Shown here: positions 59,675 through 64,000 of the stretch, in pieces | Layout: every line of letters begins with the position of its first letter | Numbering within the stretch: the first letter of the stretch is position 1 | Origin: Schaedlerella glycyrrhizinilytica_A | Lineage (GTDB): Bacteria; Bacillota; Clostridia; Lachnospirales; Lachnospiraceae | DNA: 64,000 nt | Reading direction: 5' to 3' (one strand) | NCBI RefSeq assembly: GCF_042852765.1 | Contig: NZ_AP031414.1 | Position numbers and translations under genes: made by a program | Notes under the pieces: generated by a model | Seen by the model: the letters and a program-made list of their open reading frames with translations, nothing else | Databases searched by the model: none | Told to the model about the DNA's origin: nothing

Positions 59675-60880
59675 ATGGTTATGACAAATCAAATTAAATT
59701 CAAGATTCATTCGATGAGAACACTGGCTTCACCGTATAAGAGAACGGAAAAGGACGAATCTGCAGAAGAAACGATCTATTATTTGCTGGTGAATATGAAA
59801 GATCTTCCGGAAGATATACCGCTGGATGTAAACCCACGAGTGCCGAAAATGGGAACAAATGTTGCAAAAAGACTGGTAAAGGCCGTGACCGAACCGGAAA
59901 CAGACTTTTACATTAATAACAGAGGAATTATTATTGCTGCAAAATCGCTGAGTTTTAACAGTATTGAATCTGAAGTTACAATCGATATTGGCAATCAGGA
60001 GGATGAAAATGATAAGTATAGTTATGGGATTCTCGATGGCGGCCATACGTATACGGCGATCATACAGAACAGAGATAAGATCCCAAGTGATATTGAAAAA
60101 TATGTCCGTATGGAAGTCATTACAAATGTTGTAAATATAACAAGACTGTCGGATGCAAGAAATACATCTGTTCAGGTTTCAGACATTGCATTGTTTAACT
60201 TGGAAGATAGTTTTGAAGATATTAAACTGTCTATTCAGGATCAACCATATGCGTCCAAAATTGCATATAAAGATAATGAAACGAAACCGATCGGCATTTC
60301 GGAATTACTGCGTTTGATGTATGCTTTTGATATTGAGAAATATCCGGATGACAAGATGGCGCCGATCCAAAGTTATTCCGGGAAAGCGCAGGTGTTTAAA
60401 CGATATAAAGATGCATTCAATGGTAAATTTTATAAATCACTCACAAAGCAACTACCCAAATTAGCAGAGCTTTATGACATTATAGAGAGAGAAATGTCTG
60501 ATAAATACGGAGAATATAAGAGAGCGCTGGGAGTCGCCATTCCAAGATTCGGAGGAGTCAAAGGCGTTGAGTATGTTGAAAGCGGAGTTAAGACAGAATT
60601 TTTTGAAAACAAGATTAAATATTCAATCTCAAGCGGATACATTTATCCAGTTTACGGTGCCTTTCGTTCTCTTTTAAAAATGAATGACGAAACAGGGGAA
60701 GTAGAATGGGTATTTGATCCGATTGAAATTTGGAACGAGGTCGGAGTCAGCATTATTCAAAATGTGTTCGAGACAGGATCCAACCCGCAGCTTGTAGGAA
60801 AAGATAAACAGTTGTGGCTGTCAAATTATCGGATTGTAGAGACACAGAGTCTGAGAAAGCTTTTAAGTGAAAGAAGATGA
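59675..60880 (+). CDS. AIPR-like protein (abortive-infection phage-resistance family)
   Basis: The 401-residue protein shows the features of the AIPR family and its DGQHR-like relatives: TDFYINNRGIIIAAKSLSF (residues about 77-93), GILDGGHTYTAII (118-130) and NITRLSDARNTSVQVSDIALFN (154-175). Members occur in phage-resistance loci and are suspected nucleases or nucleic-acid-binding effectors, but no mechanism is established to my knowledge. At 401 residues it is shorter than the roughly 600-residue typical AIPR proteins. AGGAGGA precedes the start (ATG 59681 is an alternative). AT-rich composition relative to its right neighbour suggests acquisition. Confidence 0.78.
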   Translation: MVMTNQIKFKIHSMRTLASPYKRTEKDESAEETIYYLLVNMKDLPEDIPLDVNPRVPKMGTNVAKRLVKAVTEPETDFYINNRGIIIAAKSLSFNSIESEVTIDIGNQEDENDKYSYGILDGGHTYTAIIQNRDKIPSDIEKYVRMEVITNVVNITRLSDARNTSVQVSDIALFNLEDSFEDIKLSIQDQPYASKIAYKDNETKPIGISELLRLMYAFDIEKYPDDKMAPIQSYSGKAQVFKRYKDAFNGKFYKSLTKQLPKLAELYDIIEREMSDKYGEYKRALGVAIPRFGGVKGVEYVESGVKTEFFENKIKYSISSGYIYPVYGAFRSLLKMNDETGEVEWVFDPIEIWNEVGVSIIQNVFETGSNPQLVGKDKQLWLSNYRIVETQSLRKLLSERR

Positions 60881-60925
60881 TCGGATAAAGAACCATTGTA
60901 AATTTAATCCACAGGAGGTATCTAC

Positions 60926-61393
60926 ATGAGAATCGAAATACCGGAGTACAAGACATTAAATATCGATACAATTTTTGCGGATTTCAACGGGACGCTTGCG
61001 ATTGATGGTGTGATCCCGCCAAGTGTGCGCCAGCGTATCCTGACGCTGGCTGGGAATTTCCAGATTTATGTGCTGACGGCAGACACGAACGGAACCGCAA
61101 AAGAGCAGTGCGAGGGACTTCCGGTCTGCCTGCAGACGTTTCCGACCGGAAATGTGCGGGAATATAAAAAGGAATTGTTAAAATCCATCGGTTCCAGACA
61201 TTGTGCGGCTATCGGCAATGGGCGCAACGACGAACTGATGCTGCGGGAAGCAGCGCTTTCCATCGCGGTCATGGATCAGGAGGGGGCATATGGAAAAGTG
61301 ATGAGAGAGGCGGATCTTTGCACGGGATGTATAGAAGATGCGTTGGATCTTCTGATCTATCCAAAACGGATCATTGCCGGACTGCGCGGGTGA
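60926..61393 (+). CDS. HAD-family hydrolase, soluble P-type-ATPase-like
   Basis: A 155-residue HAD core without a cap: motif I FADFNGTLAIDG (nucleophile Asp, with Asn in place of the second common residue), VLTADTNGTA as motif II region, a lysine in the YKKELLKSIG stretch, and GNGRNDELMLREAALSIAVM as motif IV. Such small proteins resemble the phosphorylation domain of P-type ATPases; substrates are unknown. It starts 45 bases after the AIPR gene with AGGAGG, and may be cotranscribed with it or head the next cluster. Confidence 0.88.
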   Translation: MRIEIPEYKTLNIDTIFADFNGTLAIDGVIPPSVRQRILTLAGNFQIYVLTADTNGTAKEQCEGLPVCLQTFPTGNVREYKKELLKSIGSRHCAAIGNGRNDELMLREAALSIAVMDQEGAYGKVMREADLCTGCIEDALDLLIYPKRIIAGLRG

Positions 61394-61470
61394 CATGGCT
61401 GACAGGATGAGGCGTGCCGGGATGTGTATTCAGATCAAAGCAAAGAAAAAAGCGAAGAGGGAAAACAAAG

Positions 61471-62310
61471 ATGGTGGTAAAACGAAAATTGGAAATTCCG
61501 GTCTTTCAGGAGTGGAGAATGAAAAAGCTTGAACCGTTTGTGGGAATTTTTACGATGGTCGGCATACTATGTCTGATCCAGATCATGATCGGAAACAGAT
61601 GGAACGGTGCGCACATTTTTTTTATTTCACTGTCGGCACTTCTGATCGGCGGGGGATTGTTAAAAAGACCGCTGAGGAAATGTATCTGGCGTTTTACAGA
61701 GACAGAGGCAGAACGGATAATGTTTGGGCATTGCACGAAGATTTCCTATCAGGAGATCGCAGATGCACTTCGAACAAAAAACATCAAAGTTACGATGACG
61801 TCTTTTAAAGTGCCGAAAAGTCGTGGATATATCGCGTTTCATTATGAGGTAGGGGACGCGGCGGCGCAGGAACGAGTTCTGGAGAGTTATCAGTTTTTGT
61901 GTAAGAAAATGGAAGCTCTCGGTGTCGGGGAAGAAAAATCTTTCCCGGAACTGACAAAGCGTCTGGTCGGACAGATGGATCGAAGCTGGTTCTACAAAAA
62001 AGGACGGAGGAACAGCAGTATCTGGATGCTGATTTCTACGTTGCTGTGTGCAGCTCTCGGCGGAGAAATGGAATTCGGGCTGTTCTGTATTGTTGCGGTT
62101 CTTGCAGCCGTGCAGTATACGCAGATCCGAACGTTGTTTAAGAGCATCTATTTCGGTAAAACGATTGAAGAAAAGATACAGGCGGTATTTTCGGGCTGTC
62201 CGAAAGTGGACTTAAGAAACACACACATTACATATTTACAATTATTCGGAATGACCATTGTGATGGTATTGGGGAATTTGTTCTGGTTTGTGGTCAGCAT
62301 CAGCGCGTAA
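61471..62310 (+). CDS. Membrane protein of unknown function
   Basis: The 279-residue product has two membrane helices near the N-terminus (about residues 23-40, FVGIFTMVGILCLIQIMIG, and 47-63), a soluble middle of about 120 residues (EAERIMFGHCTKISYQEIADALRTKNIKVTMTSFKVPKSRG), and two or three further helices at the end (SSIWMLISTLLCAALGG; FCIVAVLAAVQ; LFGMTIVMVLGNLFWFVVSI). I do not recognise a family. ATG 61471 follows GAGGGAAAAC. It lies between the HAD gene and a SPASM radical SAM gene. Confidence 0.75.
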   Translation: MVVKRKLEIPVFQEWRMKKLEPFVGIFTMVGILCLIQIMIGNRWNGAHIFFISLSALLIGGGLLKRPLRKCIWRFTETEAERIMFGHCTKISYQEIADALRTKNIKVTMTSFKVPKSRGYIAFHYEVGDAAAQERVLESYQFLCKKMEALGVGEEKSFPELTKRLVGQMDRSWFYKKGRRNSSIWMLISTLLCAALGGEMEFGLFCIVAVLAAVQYTQIRTLFKSIYFGKTIEEKIQAVFSGCPKVDLRNTHITYLQLFGMTIVMVLGNLFWFVVSISA

Positions 62311-62427
62311 AGAGGACGCATAAAGTGAGTAGTGTATAAAGAGAGCGCATAAAGAGGAATGCCGTTTGTTGACTGACGCGGTGGCGGAGACTTTAAACGC
62401 GGTTGAAATAAGAGAAAAGGAGAAATC

Positions 62428-63801
62428 ATGTTTCGGGAAAAGTGGTATGAATGGAAAAACTGGCGGGAGATGGTACATACGACATGGAATCCAAAAGATC
62501 CGGGAGCAGTCAGGATCCACCTGATTCCGCCGAAATTTCAGTTGTTTCGGTTCGTTCCGTCTGTGGCAATTTTAAATGGAAACCAGATCATTCCGGTCAA
62601 TGAGTCGTGGGCGATCCTCTTGACGGAATTCATCCGACAACTCAATACATTTGGGGACGGAGAGATGCCGGAGGAAGCGTTGGAAAAGATTCTGGAAAAT
62701 ACATGCCGGAATGTGAAAAAGGTTTACCCGGATGTGGATCCGAAAGAACTGTTGGAAGATCTGGAGACGATCACCGGGGTATTTGAAGATGTGGCGCGCG
62801 GTCGGGAGCCGGAGATCGAGATCGGTCAGATGGATATCGGGACTTATGCCCCTTATATGACGGCACCGCATCGGATGGATCTGATGGTCAGTTCGATGGA
62901 AAAGGATGGGAGATGGAACTGTAACCAGCATTGCGTACATTGTTATGCGGCAGGGCAGACTTATGCAAATGACGGAGAACTTGGAACCGATGAATGGAAG
63001 CAGATTTTAAAGCGATGCAGAAAAGCGCAGATCCCACAGGTGACATTTACCGGAGGAGAACCGACGATGCGGGAGGATCTGTGTGAGCTGATTAAGGCGG
63101 CGCGTTGGTTTATTACCAGACTGAATACGAACGGCGTACGACTCACGAAAGAATATTGCAAGGCGCTTGCGGAGGCAGAATTGGATAATGTACAGATCAC
63201 ATTTTATTCATCGGATCGTAATATTCATAACCGCCTGACCGGATCGGACTATTTTGAAAAAACAGTGGAGGGTATCCAAAATGCGTTGGAAGCAGGTCTG
63301 TCGGTGAACGTCAACACGCCGCTTTGTCGTGACAATAAAAATTATCGTGAGACGGCGGAGTTTTTGAAATCACTTGGCGTGACCTATGTAACCTGTTCGG
63401 GATTGATCCCGGCTGGAAATGCAGCGAAAGACGCACAAGTATCGATGCGGCTTTCGGAGGCGGAGATTACAGAGGTCGTCCGCGAGACTGTAGAGTATTG
63501 TGCAAAGAATGGGATGGAACTGAGCTTTACGTCTCCGGGATGGATCCGGGAAGAAGCACTCCGTGAAATGGGACTGGACGTACCGTCTTGCGGCGCGGCT
63601 CTCAGCAATATGGCAGTGACGCCGTCGGGAGATGTGGTGGCATGTCAGAGTTGTCTGGATCGGGAGACATTCGGAAATATACTGCGCACAGACTGGAAAC
63701 AGATATGGAATCATCCGGTATGTAAGAAATATCGGGAGTATTCCAGACAGATGCAGCAAAAATGTCCTCTTGGAAAGGAGGTTTCGGATGCGGAAAAATA
63801 A
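62428..63801 (+). CDS. Radical SAM/SPASM protein with a PqqD-like N-terminus
   Basis: The 457-residue protein has an N-terminal region (about 35-140) like the PqqD/RRE-type or FlgV-type leader modules (PSVAILNGNQIIPVNESWAILLTEFIRQL), a radical SAM core with NCNQHCVHCY (Cys165, Cys169, Cys172), FTGGEPTMREDLCELI and NTNGVRLT, and a C-terminal SPASM part (SCGAALSNMAVTPSGDVVACQSCLDRETFGNIL, then CPL). Radical SAM/SPASM proteins modify peptides (sactipeptide, quinohaemoprotein and related maturases) or other substrates. No short precursor peptide was found in the 118 bases upstream. AAAGGAGAA precedes the ATG, and the end overlaps the next gene by 14 bases. Confidence 0.85.
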   Translation: MFREKWYEWKNWREMVHTTWNPKDPGAVRIHLIPPKFQLFRFVPSVAILNGNQIIPVNESWAILLTEFIRQLNTFGDGEMPEEALEKILENTCRNVKKVYPDVDPKELLEDLETITGVFEDVARGREPEIEIGQMDIGTYAPYMTAPHRMDLMVSSMEKDGRWNCNQHCVHCYAAGQTYANDGELGTDEWKQILKRCRKAQIPQVTFTGGEPTMREDLCELIKAARWFITRLNTNGVRLTKEYCKALAEAELDNVQITFYSSDRNIHNRLTGSDYFEKTVEGIQNALEAGLSVNVNTPLCRDNKNYRETAEFLKSLGVTYVTCSGLIPAGNAAKDAQVSMRLSEAEITEVVRETVEYCAKNGMELSFTSPGWIREEALREMGLDVPSCGAALSNMAVTPSGDVVACQSCLDRETFGNILRTDWKQIWNHPVCKKYREYSRQMQQKCPLGKEVSDAEK

Positions 63802-64000
63802 AACAAAACGAGGAATAGTGTTGTCTGCCGTTGTACTGTTTGGGGCAGTCTGGATTCCGGAGATCCGGGGGAATGCATCGGCATATCTGGATCAGATTGA
63901 GCAGGAGACGATCGAGGTGGATGTACAGGAGGACGGCTCGGCGATCCTGACGTACGATCTGGATTGGAGAGTACTGGACAGTACGAGCGAGGGAGCGCTC
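63788..64000 (+). CDS. Exported protein of unknown function, 3' end outside the window
   Basis: The frame starts at ATG 63788, inside the end of the radical SAM gene, with GGAAAGGAGG (63773-63782) as strong ribosome binding site, and is open to the window edge (71 residues). The first 30 residues form a signal peptide or anchor: MRKNKTKRGIVLSAVVLFGAV, then an Ala-rich cleavage-like stretch NASAY. The visible mature part, ETIEVDVQEDGSAILTYDLDW, has the alternating strand pattern of DUF2207-type extracellular domains, but that is a weak guess. Overlap with the radical SAM gene implies coupled translation and perhaps a common pathway. Confidence 0.75.
   Translation, partial: MRKNKTKRGIVLSAVVLFGAVWIPEIRGNASAYLDQIEQETIEVDVQEDGSAILTYDLDWRVLDSTSEGAL

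Noticed and set aside
62311..62427. RiPP precursor peptide before the SPASM radical SAM gene
   Set aside because: No open frame with ribosome binding site is present in these 117 bases; they contain only a short imperfect direct repeat.

Overview
The window reads as chromosomal DNA of a Gram-positive anaerobe of the class Clostridia, most likely a gut Lachnospiraceae. This rests on gene content: an A/V-type ATPase operon with a Na+-type proteolipid, an oxygen-labile two-subunit Fe-S serine dehydratase, an S-box (SAM-I) upstream of metK, a long Bacillus-type SRP RNA, type III pantothenate kinase, and many radical SAM and GPH-transporter genes. No tRNA, rRNA or CRISPR array was recognised.

Layout. 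1-2.65 kb: end of a thiamine operon (thiD cut by the window edge, thiC, thiamine pyrophosphokinase). 2.7-5.6 kb: scar of a mobile element, in which a sigma-factor N-terminus is fused in frame to a serine recombinase lacking its catalytic serine; it abuts an HTH/SdpI gene that has lost its 5' end. 5.7-8.8 kb: AGCS symporter divergent from serine dehydratase. 8.9-11.8 kb: unknown membrane protein, TetR regulator and DegV protein with a clear operator. 11.9-17.2 kb: AraC regulator divergent from a GPH transporter, an alpha/beta hydrolase and an old-yellow-enzyme/FAD reductase, probably a catabolic locus for an esterified unsaturated compound. 17.3-17.7 kb: SRP RNA on the minus strand. 17.9-25.5 kb: B12/radical SAM protein, endonuclease III, VanW, AIR-synthase-like protein, Lrp plus aminotransferase, TrmL. 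25.7-34.4 kb: nine-gene V-ATPase operon. 34.5-51.8 kb: mostly housekeeping genes (shikimate kinase, MurA, SAM riboswitch-metK, two-component system with a Ktr K+ uptake pair, rRNA/tRNA methylase, patatin fused in frame to ornithine carbamoyltransferase, BirA, CoaX, Dus, GreA, LysS with an extra C-terminal tRNA-binding domain). 52-64 kb: accessory DNA with a photolyase-like radical SAM gene, a broken MATE gene, a TetR/GPH/GH79 glucuronide-type locus, a HIRAN / WYL-GNAT / HTH / AIPR stretch that looks like a defence neighbourhood, and a HAD / membrane / SPASM radical SAM / exported protein cluster that runs off the right edge.

Strongest leads: the HTH-AIPR pair with nested palindromes and the adjacent HIRAN and WYL-GNAT genes (57-61 kb); the patatin-OTC continuous frame with an internal ribosome binding site; the sigma-recombinase chimera; the LysS-EMAP fusion; and the AraC/GPH/hydrolase/OYE locus whose reductase has an altered active-site segment. 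All functions are inferred by reading the sequence; no database search was possible.
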